Source: Camarhynchus parvulus
Taxonomy: Eukaryota > Chordata > Aves > Passeriformes > Thraupidae
DNA length: 64,000 nt
Assembly (NCBI RefSeq): GCF_901933205.1
Contig: NC_044601.1
Location: 44,675,376-44,739,375 of the forward strand
Direction: 5' to 3'
Shown here: positions 28,601 through 43,600 of the stretch, in pieces
Layout: each line of letters begins with the position of its first letter
Numbering within the stretch: position 1 is the first letter of the stretch
Position numbers and translations under genes: made by a program
Notes under the pieces: generated by a model
Database searches by the model: none
The model's input: the letters and a program-made list of their open reading frames with translations, nothing else
Told to the model about the DNA's origin: nothing

Positions 28601-31600
28601 TGGGGACATCCTCCTTCAGGGACAGGGACGCATAAGGATTTAAGGAAACAGGTAAGGGGATAAAATCAGCTGACAAGAAAGGTTCGGACTTCTACCTAAG
28701 CTTTTTCCAAACCCATACTGTTCTTCCACCCCACAATGCCCTCCACAAAGAAAACCCAAAGAAAGGTAAGGAAGGGACTACTCAGGGATTAGCAAACCTA
28801 GTTAGGAACCAAGGATTTATATCAAGTAAATCTCAGAAAGAGGTAAAAGGAACTATGGCAGAAGGAACAGCTGCAGGTAGCTCAGCAGAGTGCTTGCTAC
28901 AGAGAAGCACAGAAAATGCAATTGGACTCATTCCAGCAGACAGCACAGATACGTTATTTGGAGCATGCAGCTCCAAAATGCTCATTATTAAAGCAGCACT
29001 GAAACAAAAAAAAAAAAAAAAAGCCAACCAACCAAGCAAACAGCCGACCAAGCAACCAACACAGCAACCAACCAACAAAAAGTAAGTATCCTGAATGACT
29101 GAGTCATTTTTTTTTCATTTTGCTACTGAGCATCTTATAGTCAGAAATTTGCACCTAAACTTAACTTTTCTGTAAACAATAAGAGTAATAACCATGACCT
29201 TTGCTTATCTACTGATTCAATACTCCTCTATTCAATTACAGAAAAGCACTGTTTTGTGGATCTGTCTGCAATCAAGCTTCTGCCCTTAGGGAGAACACTT
29301 TTTCACAGGCACAAATGTATATGCAGAAATAAGCAGATATACAAGCTGAATAAATGTACCCTCTTATTTTCATTTTTGTTCTGCACTCTAATCTTTCTGA
29401 ACTTTTCTGAAGATGGAATTATTTAGAAAAAATTGAGCCACTGGAATACAGTAACATAATTGACTTTTCCATTTTTTTAATTGGGGCAAAAAAAATCTAC
29501 AGTCTGTTGGATATAATTGCATAATTTTCTACATGTCTTGATAACTAAATGCTGACATAACACTTTCAATCCTACAAAAGCATAAACATTATTTTTTTTA
29601 ATAAAAAGGCAGCTACTTGAAAATTAACATGCCAAATCATTTACAATGTATCTAATGTAAATCTACCTCCTTCTCATCATAATAATTTTCATTATTGGTT
29701 ATAAAACCATTTTGTCTAAAATGGAGTGTAACAGAACAAAGTAGGTCTGTAACTGTGGTGATTACTCCACCTCTTAACACGGTCATCTTAAATGTTCTTT
29801 CCATTTCCAAAGGGTTTCACCTTGTGGAACTTGTATCACACCTGCTACCTGTTACTATATACTATGCAGCAATGTGCATCAAAACCACAGATAGTCTGAG
29901 CACAACAGATTATACTGGATCCACTCTACTGTATCATATTACTAAGTTGAATATCTTCACTGTTACCAGCAAAGCACAGAACAGTCTTCTTGACTATCAA
30001 GTCCAGTTAGATGGTATAGCTCCTTTTTTATGTGCTTGACCACATCATAGTCATCTTAAAGCCTGTGAAATAAACCAAGATTTTATGAAACAATGATTTT
30101 AAACTAAGATCATATGGACTTTTCATTACATATAGTAAAATGAAGGGATGTCCTCATTGAAATACTGCATAAGCCTTGTATTTCATATGTTGGCTGAGGT
30201 GTGACAGGAAAAAAATATCTTAACGCCTTTGTCCTTCTCTCCATCAGTCTACCCTATAAACTAGCACGTGACTTGCCATCATTCAAACATACTGGCAGTT
30301 TTCTTAACAAGTGTGGTGCAGAATAGGAATTCTCAGGCAGTGGAATGTTAGAGATACTTCGGTCCCGGGCCTGCTTCCATGCAACCGGCAAGAGCATATA
30401 CTGCTACCATGGTAGAAAACCAAAAATGTCATGAAACTACTTGTATAGGTCTTACTAGCACTCACATTAGTCTCCTGAAAAAATGTTTCCTCAAACATTG
30501 TAAAGAAAAAAATATATAGAAAACTGTCAGACAGACAGACATCCCTTTCCATGTTAAACTACCACGTGATATGCCCTGGAGTGTTTAAAAACATTTCACA
30601 TTCTTAGTGGATGTCCAGTCCCACTTTCTTGTAAGCCTTCCTTTAGTTACAAGTCGGAGAAAACAATCATTAGAAAAAACACAAAGTAAACGCTGGTGAG
30701 TGGGTAAACTTTACAGCATATATGTTTAACCCAAGATATATTTTCAACCCAACAGCTGCGACAAGCTATGCAACTCCTATTTTCCAGATTGAGGACATTT
30801 GAAAGCCGACACTATTTACTGCATATCTTCACTCTCCAGCTCCTAACTTATTTTTTTTCCATAATAAAATTAGTACAATATAGGCTCTAAATACTCATCC
30901 TGTTCTTAAAAATCAATTTTCAATACAACTATTTTTCTCATCAGAAGCTCATCCACAGCAGCTTGCAGAGTCCATTTAAGCCAGCAATACCCTGATTCAC
31001 CTCTTGGAAAACCACCTTTAATGGCAACAAAATAATATCTCAACTTAGCTCAAAAACTACCTTTATTCTTTCTTTTACTACTGATTACAGTAGAAGAATC
31101 CTGATCACTGACATTTCTAAGACTTTTTCTGCCTGGAAGCCTTTTGACTTTGTACTTGGCCCTCTATTTATGACATTTAAACTGTTCAGCATTTTGAGTA
31201 TGCTGGTTGCAGTAGCACATAATCCTGAATTTCCCGAAGTATAGGATAAACACTCTCCCACTTTTAGCCTATTTTATTATTTCATATGTGCTATGTAAGA
31301 ATAGATGAATATAAAATGGCCTGATATTTTAATTTGAATGGCTACCCCACAAGCCAGTGCTATTCACTACCACAATTCTGTAAATTCAAGCTAATGAAAA
31401 AATCAGCAGAATTCCTATTTAAAAAAAACCAAACCAGTTCGCATGCCCCAAAAATAAAAATCTGTATTAAAGGTACTTGTTTCCCCAATAAACCTATATT
31501 GTACAGCTAGCTTTAAAAGCAGCATAACACAAACTAGAGAAGGTTACTAGTTAAGCAACTGAAAACAGAATTTTTAGTAACTATTGCCCCTTCTACAGCT

Positions 31601-34600
31601 GCAGACATAATATACTCCCCATTCTTCTATGTTATGCTTAGTTTAGCTCAAAAATTACTAATGTGACTCAAAATAGCAGGAATGCACGCTTATCACATCT
31701 AAGTTGAAACCGGAATAAAAACTAGCACCTACAAATACAAAAATCCTGACATACTGAGGATCTTATTTCACCAAATAAAAACAAGATTTCCTAAATTAGT
31801 ACATTTTAAATAGAAAACATTTTCTAAATGCTTTCCATATTGCATTTAATATAATTAATGTTTACATACTCATTAAAATGTGAATATTTGCAGAAAAGCA
31901 ATACTTTCATTTAAGGTTCTTTCTCAAAGGCAGCTGCCCACATCAGGAAAAACAGCATTCTGGTAAACATTTACCTCTTCTTTAAAAAAAGAAAACCAAA
32001 TATATAAAACAAAGCTGTAAATAAATACCTCTAAACCATGGAAGTATCTACACAAGACTGTCTCTTTACTCAGTAAGAAAATGGTTCTAAATTGAGTACT
32101 ATCCTTCCAAAGAAATTAAACTGGTTTGAAGAACCAATTTTCTGCTGCCAGAAAACAGCAATAAGCCTTTCTTTAAAAGGTAGTCTAAATTATAAACATG
32201 TAACATTATTAAAAATTTTATTTGAATTAAGGTTTCTTGCTTGCTGGTTTAAACTAAGAACAAGTCAACAATCCAAATAATTCTAATTCTAATCAACCTA
32301 TCTGCAATAAGACAGCTCTACAGGTCTACAACATGGCAAGATTATTCCATAATAAGTTGATAGTAACAAGTAGGTAATAGTTATTTTTTCCACCATATTT
32401 ATTTTGATCCAAAAAGGAAATACTTGCACCACACAGAAGAATGATTTAGGTTGATGGACAGAATAATCACAAAGTTAACAGTTCCTAAGGAAGGGACCAT
32501 GACAACCCTGCTAATGGTTGTAAGCCTAAAAAATAATTCATTTGTTTATACTGGTAGCTGCCACTTTCAACATAACTGAAAGAGAAAAGATTGCTGTACT
32601 GTTTAATACTATTTAGGAAAGTTAAAGGACAAGGAACTCAGTAAAACCATTAACTTTTTTATTTTTTTCTGTTTACATGGGGTTGGAGACTGGCTTTGAC
32701 TGCTGTTGCTGGCCAGGGGCTGTATGGAACCAGGAATTCCTTGTAGGGGAAGCCAGATAGAGTTAATTCTCTAGCATATCTTTATAATTATTAGTCATAT
32801 TAGTCATTAACTAAAGCTAGCAAAGGAACAGATCTTTGCTTGTACTTGTTTTAAATTCTGAATCTTATAAAAGGTTTTAGTCTGTCCTGGCCATTTGTGT
32901 TCATCTGAATCACTCACTCTCTCCATTTCTGGCTGCATTTAACCTCTGTGTGGATTTCCAGTATTTCTAAAACATAATACAAGATCTGCCTCGAGACAGA
33001 CTTTTTGCTGATGCAGGGGTTTACTAAACAACTTCTGGAATGCCACTGGACACAGCAAAACTGACCTTTAAGGAGGAGCATGGGTCAAACTCTGAGACAA
33101 AATTGCCCTTTTTCCTTCAATGTAAGGGTGCAACAGTTGAGATCTGGTCACGTTGTACTTTAGATTATTTCCCACTGAAGCTACTAGACAAAAAGCTCTG
33201 AGCTGTTGGCAAGAAAGATGTCAGGTAAAAGATATGGAAATTCTGCTATACCCTTTTCCTCCCAGAATTGTAATGAAAGCCTGTCTTCCAATATTAAATG
33301 AAAAACATATCCACATGGAGTGTGGACCAAGTAATTTCTGTCAATTTCTGGATCTGACTGGCTTCATCTGTCTATTGACTCCAGAAATATTGTGGATGAG
33401 GAGGAGGAGAGATTACCCCCAATAGTGATACTGCAATCTGTTTGTAGAAGAATCCTTCTTTTACTCTTGTTTTAAATATAAAGCTTTTAAAATCCAAATA
33501 CTTATCCTTCTAGCACTGTCAACATACAACTAAAGAATCAGTGCTGATGAAAAGCCTTCCAACTTATTGTGCTTTTATATGCAGTGCCTAGAAAATTCTT
33601 GACCAGTTTCTGCTACATTTAAAGAAAACTATATATACAAAAGGACAGATGGACTATGAAAGGCAGATGACTGAAAGGGCATGTATTACAGGAAAAGAGC
33701 CCTCTGAATGCTCTTCAATGTTTTATCTTTAATGATGGTTCTCCCGTACTTCAAAGCATGTTACACTGAGCACACTGAAATCTGATGTTGTTACAGGATA
33801 AGGCTTGCTGCAATTTGGCTCTGGGTTCTGACACATGGTTACTAATGTTTTTTTCTGAAGATTCCAACAGTTCAGACTGGGACAAACCACGGACAGATGA
33901 AGACAACAGAGAAACTGAAAGATGAGAGGGAGAGTAAGAACGTGTGCCCCTCTGTGCAGAAATGAGTGAATGCTGGAGCCTCAGCACAGTGGAGTCCCTA
34001 CAGCCAGAACAGCTACATCTGACAGCACTGGCTTGGACAGTGACCAATATTTCTTCACATAAAGCAGCATTATCACACACTGGCAACCATAGCAGAACAG
34101 CACTAAACACTGGTATTTCTGTCATTCACATGAAAAGAATTAAATATTCTAATGAGGTACATCTCTCTGGTATTTCCCTTCCTTGTGCCTCCCTACCTTC
34201 TGAAAAGCTGCCCAAATCTTTTGCAAATTAACTTATTTTAAAGCACTCAGCCTAGGCAGGTGTCCAAACTGGTAAAACATACCATGCCAACGAAACGTGC
34301 CAACAAATTGTATTTTTCTCTTCAGATACTTCCACCACTTCTCAATATCATTTAAAAATATAACTGCTGCATAACTTGAATAGCAGGCAGCTATTTCTGA
34401 CTCATTTATTTTTATACCTTTTTTTTTACACCCATATACTTTTCTGGAGGCATTGAAAACCAAGTTTGATCAGTTATTTCACCTACAGCCTTAAGAGACT
34501 GAAAATATCTCAAAGGAAGAATTAAGTATGTTACAGGACTGTGTTTACATCTCCTATTTGTGCTGGAACAGGTAATGGTATTCATTATGTACTGCAGATT

Positions 34601-37600
34601 TCTATACATACTAGTAAGAATGAATGCCTCCCAAATATCATTCAGGAATATATTTTTTTTGGTACACTGCGAAAATTTATTATAAGCAATACTTTAGAGT
34701 AATAACATTTTCAGACACTAAGCTGCTTGACTGGTATGAAAGTAAAAGTGCAACTCCTGCACCCACAGACCAGACATGCAAATAATAGCACAGGTGAAAC
34801 TTGTTTTGCATGTAATGTTGCCCTGAGCAGTGACACACAAGTATTATTAGGAAAAAGCACAATTTCATATGGACAGAGATCAGAGCCCCAAAATGATTTT
34901 AAGGCAGAAATCAGGCCTCAAAACTGTAACTTACTACCATCCAACCTAAACAATTCTATTATTCTATTTAAGATAGTACATCTAAGAATGTGAGAGAATA
35001 ACTTCTAATCATTTGCTATTGTCTCATTTTGTGATTATAATCAGATATGGACCCCAAGTAATAAATCCTGAAGTCTGCAGAAACAGCTGTGTTTTCAAAA
35101 AAAATTACCAATAACAGAAAGATAATAAAAAGATCCATGCAGATTGTGCAAGAATTTGTAGAGCACATGCACATACAAAAACATTCTCCAGACATTGTGT
35201 ATACTTTTTTCTACATGGTGGGTCATGGGTTTAATGCAATTAAAAATTCTCTTGAGGAGTCTCAACATAAGAAAAACTTCACCCATTCTTTTCATACACA
35301 TTGAAAAATCTTTGTTGGCATAAAACCTACATACAAAATCAGCAGTTACCTCATCACAAAACCTCTCTTCATTATGCTAATGTTTCAATCATAAGAAAAA
35401 CACCCTGATGTGTGAAATAGTGACATCTCAGTGAGAAAGGACAAAGTACAGCGAACTGCAGATCTTTGATCTGGCTGAAAGTGCTCTGCATTCTGATGAG
35501 AATTTTTGCTGGGATCCTAGGAGATGAAAGGATTTTTTTAAAGTCTGACAGTTAACAGAAGGGGGGAGGCATTCAGAAGAGAACAAAAAGAGGAGCACTG
35601 AAAGCAGATGACATCATGCCTCAAACTGGCCTTCACCATCCTACTGACATGTTCCACAATAGCAGTTTCCACGCAGCTATTCTTGAGATCAAGATCCTCT
35701 GTGGAGACAGTATGGCTGGAAATCCTATGCTTTAAAAGGACAGAAAATTGAAATAGGTCTAAATATAACACATATATTTTATTTTGGGATCCTAAATGCA
35801 TTATGGTAATGGTCCAGAATACTACTTTTTGAAACTATGTCCTGCCTCACATTATAGATAGAAAGTCTCCAGTCTACAAAGCTAACAATTACAAGATCTG
35901 TCACTCGCAGCTCCAGGAAAATCCCACACTACAAGCATGGAAATGCCATTACTTCCCTCTGATTCTTCCCACAGGCACTTTGCCTTTTGTACCAGGAACA
36001 TCTTCCAACATTGCAGGGCCTTGGAACTGATTATCTTTCCCCTCAGGTTCCCAGAGGCTCCAAACACTAGGGAGAGGTACCAAATTTCCCTCCTTATACT
36101 CTACAAGCAGCTAAGAGGAAAACCACAGGACTTTGGGAGCATTCTGATTATGTTCAGTCAAATGCACACACAGTCAACTTACCATGTACAGGCCATGTAC
36201 ACAATACTTGTTTGTAATAGACTTCTATATCTCAGAAGACACACAACATAAAAAACAGACATAAAACCAGTTTTTCTGTGATACTGCTTTTCTCCTGTTC
36301 AGAAGTTTCCTCTACTTAAATAAAAGAAAAATTGTACTTGGAATTTTCTCATTAAGGTAGAAAAAGAGACATTTCCTGTCAAAGCTTCTCTGCTTCTTAA
36401 CTTTCTTCTCTATACCCCTCATTCATGTTTCATGGTGTGGCCATTTACATGGGACATTTTTCTGTGTCAAATATCCTCACAGCTGCAAGACCTATCTTTA
36501 TAAAAATGTCTTTCATTTTACCCCCAGCCTAGTGCAAACTGTAAAGACCAACTAAAGTGTCTTGCAAATACCTGTATCTCCTATACCTAAAAGCTAGAAT
36601 GCATATTTTCACTTGACAGAAAAAATGCTGTTATAATGAGGATTTTTACATGCTGTTTCACTACCTGAATACACATCCATTATGAGAATAGTTGGGAATG
36701 AAGTCTCCTTGAAAATTGATGCTAATACCAAAAGACAGCATTTTGCAACACCAAAACAAAGCACCATCACAGGGACACAAAGAAAAAAAATTTCACCCAG
36801 AGCATGTCTGACAAGCTATGTGACACATCAATACTTTTCTATTCTCCCCATATGGACGACCAAAATCTGTATCAATGGCAAATTATTATATTTGATATCC
36901 ACACAGCTATACTCTCACCAGCCATAGTGGAATTCTATCTTAGGAAAATTGTAAATAACCATGATTGCTTTTGAACTGTAACTCTCTCTACTAGAAGTTG
37001 TTCTTAAGGATAGAAATCCTGAGTTATAACCTGAGGTACTAACTAAGCACATATTAAGATTAAGAAGGTTATTTACTTGTTAGAGATTTCCATAATATTC
37101 TCTCCCTCTTACTATGGATCATTTTTTATGCTTCTAAGCTTTTGTCACTCTTTCTGAACTTCTTTTTTCAAGAAGAATCTGTAAGATACATTACAGACAC
37201 CTTACTGTCTGGATTTTATCTGTACGGTTTTGAGACTTAGCAATTAAAACTACCCCACTTTCCTTTGTATGTCAGGGAAGTCAAAGGTCTCTTGAAATCC
37301 CTGACCCTAGAGAGCCTGACTCCATCAGAGAGAAAGTAAGGACATGTGGCATAATACAACACATTCAAGAATGTTACTAAAAGGTACTAGAGGGCTCTCA
37401 TTAAACTGGCTTTACCTTCTTCTGTTTTCACCTCTGCTGTTGCAAGATGGAAAACTGATTTCTGTCTACAGATTCTGATAAGACCAGTGAAATCTTGATC
37501 AAAAGGAATGAAAATGCCACTAACCTGCCCTCCGTGAGTGATTCTTCTTCCTACTTTTATTTTTAAACTACAGGATATTGCTAGTAGTGACCCATTTCTA

Positions 37601-40600
37601 TTGTTTCCATATTGAAGTTCTGAGGTTCGGATACCATCCCAGTATCAGAATCAGTCTAATGCAGTCACATACTTAAAACAATGCATACACCTAAACCAGC
37701 TATCCAGAAAACACCTTAACTAAAAAAAACCCAATCATTATTATTTATAAATAACAACCTGGCATTATTTGTAAGGATACTCCCTCATGCGCTTGACAGG
37801 ATGTGCTACTTTTTCCACCAAAAAACTTAGTTCTCAAAATGTGTGTGCAACTGTCTTAAAATTTATTCTAGTGATCAGCAATAATTGCTACCCTCTCAAA
37901 GTCAATATTGAGAGCTATTGACTTGAAGCAAACAAGCATTCAACCTGACACTACCAGAAAATTTGTACACTTCAATCAACACAAAAATAGTTCCCAAAAA
38001 ATGTAACAACCCATGCACAGAGTGAACTACACAGCTCATCTGCGAAATATACAAGTACTAAGGGGATAATATATTTCATTCACCCTTGACTTGACCATTT
38101 CCACAGTATGCCCATTTTCATTCTTCTGTGTTCTAAGGAAACAATCTTCCTTGAGTCCTACACTTAGACATCCAAATATCATGTAGCCAATTGAGATAAA
38201 TAATGATTCAGAGAACAAAAAAAAAAGTATTGAAAGGAAAAACTGTGAACAAACATGACTATTTATATTTTCAGCATCTCTAACATAAACCAAAGCTGCA
38301 GGTTGCATTAGCTGCTAGCTCAGTATCTCAGATTAACATGCTTGACAGGAGACAAGGCCAGAGGTCCAGAGAAGGGCAGCCATAACCATGGAGAAGTTGG
38401 CAAGAAAGCCCTTGGCTGTGAGTTGTAAGACAAGTAGATGCACATACTTTGCAAGAGAGAAATCAAAAGCCAAGAAGCTGGAAAGGGTCAGTCTTCAAAG
38501 GACAAGATTTCATGGAAAGGACAAGACTTGAGGGGAAATGATGCTTACTTGTAAAGGTAGTATTCAGCTTGATCCACTTCTTCTCGTGAAGAAATGTTGT
38601 CAACAAACTGATTAAAAAATAAGAAATAAAAGCTTAAAAAAGGAGCACTCACATGAAGCATATTAGAAGAAAATAACAAATAACAAAATACACTTGTCTG
38701 GCACATTTAGCTATCTGACAGTACTGGAATTCTTCGTATCTCTGCTCGCTCCTAATTCTGGTCTCTTCTAGACTGCTAAAACTTAAATCTTTTCAAACTG
38801 AGAACTCCCTTCTTTAACTCTGAGAAACTTTATGCATCTTGAAAGCCATCTGAGAATTAAACACCTATAGCTCAGTACCCTGTATTTCTGCTATTCCTTT
38901 AAATCTTTGCTCTTTAAACATACCCTTTATTTAAACATATATTCAGTTCCTCACATTTTTGCCACAATTTTGAGAGAGTTTTGACATGCCTCATTGCTTT
39001 CTCCAAAAAAATATTATTTTACCTATGGTTTGCCTGTTGTGCCTAATTATAATATATATTGTGAAGCACAGGGACAGCAAAATTTTATATTTCACTATAC
39101 TTATAAACAATGGTAAGGAAAAAAATCACCCTGCCACACTATACAGCACAATCGTCCTCTCATTTACAATCCTCACTTCTTACAGAACTCCCAGTGCTAT
39201 CAATTACCTAGATACAAGCCAAGTTTTCAAGATAAAACCAGATTTATCTTATGGTAACAGTGAATCCTGTTTTCCTGTACATTTTACTAACATAAGCATA
39301 AAGGTGCTGGAACACTACAGCATCTTAATAATGTAATACCTTTAGTTCAGAATAAACAAACATGTTCTCAAGGCCAGTACTTCTCTTTACCCTAAGCCTA
39401 ATCTAAAAATAATTGAGCTGACTGGTATTTGGTCTCCCATTCCTTCATTCTCTTTGCATGCTGTATACATAGAGATCTCATCTTCTGAGCGTGGCAACAG
39501 CATGCTTGTGTACTTTACCTGCATTCCAGAAAATAAGAATCTGATGTTAGCTTCCGGTATTGGAAAGTGGGGCTGTTTGACAATCTGAAAATGCCATTTC
39601 TCCAGGGAGGTCAGCCCAAAGCAGGAAAGGGTTAAATCTGATTCATAAAAAGGAGAGGAACACCCATTTCCCTCGTGGACACTGTCTCAGAAGCAATGGT
39701 CAAGAATGCTTGATCTGTGTAAATGCTTGCTCTTGTAACTGAACAAAGTGTTCTGTGACTCCTCAGTTAGTGGTGCAAATAATCCTAGTCGTATTACTGA
39801 GATAACTCAGCTTCCCCGGATACTTTTGAAAACTGAAATTAGTTTGTTGTTTTGTTTTTTAAACAACTAACTTTATTTTCCTTCTTCATTACAAACACTC
39901 ATTTACACAGGGAATTTAAAAACACATATCTCTGCTTTTCCTCCCCTTTTCCAGATTAACCTATCCAGAGGATGGAACTGGTTACTCTTCCCAGTAAAAA
40001 TAATGGCTTTGCTTAACCCATGTCAGCATTTGCTCTGCCTCAGTCTGCTGCAGTGAAAGAAAGCTATAAAGGCAAAATATGTCCACCTTCACCTCATTCT
40101 TGAAAGAAGCCTGGAACTGGAAGAAGACAGACAGTGCAGTGTATTAATTCAATGCATTCCCTTAGCAGCCTGGGCTCTTATGCACTGCCTGAGGAGGTTT
40201 TAAAGCTCTCACAAAGAAACCATAGGTAGGCAGGAAACACATATTAGGGAAATACACAACCCAATAACAGCGAGGCCCAATTTTACTGAGGAAAAAAATC
40301 TGTTTTGAAGATCCTATGATCTGGGTACTAACTAATGAGTACAAAGTATCAATAAAACAGCTTTATACAGCAATTTAATAGTATAACAAGACATTTATGA
40401 TCCTGGAACTCCCAACAGAAGTGGTATCATTTATCACCTCTCAGCTCACTTCACTACACAAGCATTCCACAGTACTTCTACCAGTTTATGATTGGGATTT
40501 ATTTCCTTACCCGGGCTACTGTCAAAGAGCTGACAGGCAGTTTTCTTTCATAGGTTCTGTCCATTAAGTGGGCTAAGTCAGCTGGAGAAAGCAGAAAAAG

Positions 40601-43600
40601 TACGTCTTTAATCAACCGGCATAACAGGAAAATCTGCAGAGCCATCATATAACCTAGAATACAACCTATGTCCATGAAATCAAATTCCAGGTTCTTAACA
40701 TTTCCATTTCAAAACTGTATGGAAATAGTACTTTCAAATATTGTTGAACACTTTAACAGAAAATAACGCATGAGAAAATTCTCAACATGATGATCCTAAC
40801 TTTCTAGGAAAAAAAAAGGGTAAAACAACCACTCTATAAAGTGCTGGATGAAATTGGTATAACTAATATAAGTCACCTAAACCAAAAAATTAGCAGGTGC
40901 CCTTAAAATTTGCACTTGCTTTCAAGCCTAGCATATGCTGGACAGTACTTTAGGCATGGATTTTTATTTTACGGTAAAACAATGAGACACAGAAACATAT
41001 AGTACCATACTGATAAACCTTACAGTCACAAACAGCAATCCAAAGAAATCCTGTCAATCAAATGGGGCACTGTGCCAGTAACTAAGTAGCTTTATAGCAT
41101 TCTGCTTCAGCAGTCATATTCATCTGACCATGCATGAACTTAAACTTCTGACCGTCGAACAGGCAGCCAGCCATTGCATTTAATGAATTAATTGGAAGCT
41201 AAATTAATTTAATTTGGAGTTTTAGCTTTGTACTGTTCCTGAAAAATAAAGGTTATTCAGAAAGAGTAAGCAGCTCAATGTATACCTAATGTCATCTGTT
41301 TGATCATGAACTGACAGTATCAAATCTATAAGCTTTAGAGACTTCAACCATACTCTTTCTTGCTATTCTTTTCCATCCTTGAGGACCAGAAATCTAACAC
41401 ATTCCCTCTGCAAGATTTGGAACTTGCTTCCTCCTTCGCAACTGTTACTCAGTGAGTCACTCCTTTGACACCTCTCAGTAAAGCCCACTGGCCATTCTTG
41501 GCCAGCTGATGGGTTGGTTCATTTTACAATTAATTTTCCAAAAAGGTCAACCTGCCTCCACCTGCCTGTCAGTGAAACGTGAGATAAGCAGAAATTACAG
41601 CACTACATCAGAACAGACTAACCCTTCTACTCTTGCAAAGCTGTCAGGGGCAGGAAATAGCACTGCATCAGTAACATGCTCTGTCTCTGACGGATGCTGT
41701 CCATAAAACAAGTGATATCCCTATTTATTACTTTTAAAACACCTGTACCACGGTGAACACCGGAGGGTACAGTTTTAACAGAACAACAAACATTCATTAT
41801 AGATAATCTGTCAAATTACAGCACATGGATGAAGTTTTCAGTAAAATGACAGAATCCTGACTTGGAATAAAACAGTTGACTCCTAGTCTGTACAACGCTG
41901 TTGTCTGCCACATAGCAGTATTCCTTGTTTATTTAACAGCTTTCCTCCTGAAGTGTTCTTCAAAACACAAAATGAGCCTTTATTTTCTGGCTAAGGAAAG
42001 GCAAACTTACCATGACCATGAAAGCAAAGAGAAATTTGTAGCAAAGTTAGTAAGGCCAGGATCAGCTTCTACAAAAGACAGCACAAGACGCTGAAGTGAT
42101 GTGCGCTATCAAGGCCATACTATACAAGATATCCACTAAAAAAATGCAATTTTTTTAATGGTAAAGAAATTTATATGGAAATATCCTTACAAGAAGCGTC
42201 TATAAGTGCCTTTGACTGTGTATTACCCATCTCTCCAGAAGTCACAAAGGTCATGATGAAGCACATGGGTAAAGGCACAGGGAGCATTCCCAGTAGTGCT
42301 AGAATTTAGAGAGAAGGGATGCTTGTGACCATCTCAGCTTATTCAGGTCAAAGCACCAGGTAGGTCCTTGCCTAAATGAAGTCAACTGTCATCCACCATT
42401 CTTTATCTCCATTTTGAGACAGCTGGAAAAAAATGTTTGCTTCAAAATCTGTTATCTTTGATGATACAGCCATGTGGACCTGAGACTCAGAGTTCATTTA
42501 TCTATCCCAGAACTGGTTTTGTTATGCATACCCTCCCAAAGCTAGAAGGTGATCCCTATGACCACTCTGGGCCACACTCAAGCCCTGAGCTGGGCATTTC
42601 TCTTGTCTAGGTGCTCATGAAGATGAAGAGCCTGCTCTAGAAAACACTGACTACTTTAGTAGAATATAAACCAAATGAATACAACGCCATGAATATAAGA
42701 TCACAACATTGTTAGCCATTATATAACAGCATCCTCTGAAAGATTTCACACATAGAATTTTAAGGGCTGACCTTTATTGCTGCCTACAAAGCTGAAACTC
42801 TCCATCAGATTTACAGTATGGAAAGCACTTACCTATGAACTCCATATAAACATTAAACATTTATCTATCATCTCCAGGGTAAGAGTCACAACAAATGGGC
42901 TGATTAAATCTAAAACAATAGCAGACAAATGAAGATAATGGAAAATTTAGCTTTGTTTTCAGACAAGTTGTGGTTTCTGCAGTAGTATTATTACAGGAAT
43001 TAATTGCAATGAGTAATTATTTCCTAGCTTGTTTTCTTTGAGGAACATCTAAAACCAGACTTTTTTTCTCAAATTCATAATTTGAAATAATTCAGCCACC
43101 TTTGTAAATCAAGTTTGCTCCATAAGCTGCTATTCAATAATCAAGATTGAAGTTTCTTCTTAGTTAAAGCATCCTGACAGCAGTACTAGAATGCAAGCAT
43201 GTGAATGCCCAAGTCTCCTAGCATTGTTGACAATAAAACCTGAGTGCTTACACTGTCTATAAACCAAGCCAATATTTTAATGGCCAAATCAGAATCCTAT
43301 GCACATTTTAACAGATACATACTGCAAATGCTTTTGCCTGGCTCATCAAAAAAAACCACTAGTCTATACAGTCTCTCATATATGCACCCTAAAAATTTCT
43401 ACAATTCCATAAATTTAGTTTCTCTAAAAATATATTACTGCATGATCAAGAATTAATGAAATTAATGAAACAAACCATAAATTTAAGATTAGGTCATTTA
43501 ATTTCAGGCCATGACTTCACAAAGGTCTCTATAACACTGGTATATGAGACATCATGTTCACTTTTATTTTCATTTGTCCATAGAAACTTAACATCTTGTT

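Larger units (their letters stand above)
17448..38548 (-). other. MRPS27 intron 4, 21.1 kb, no coding exon recognised
   Basis: The reading frame and recalled homologous protein are continuous from exon 4 (EYYLY) to exon 5 (FRHSPN), so no missing exon is required. The intron is AT-rich. By eye it holds a CR1 3' end near 27240-27375, a possible decayed CR1 near 18171-18265, a (TG)24 repeat, A runs, a CCAA-type repeat near 29023-29080 and an LTR-like stretch near 32700-32975. The open frames in it, the longest at 21416-21964, show no recognisable protein. Confidence 0.7.

Noticed and set aside
28855..29085. Open frame ending in a Lys/Gln/Pro-rich repeat
   Set aside because: It reads through an A17 run and CCAA simple sequence; there is no other coding sign.
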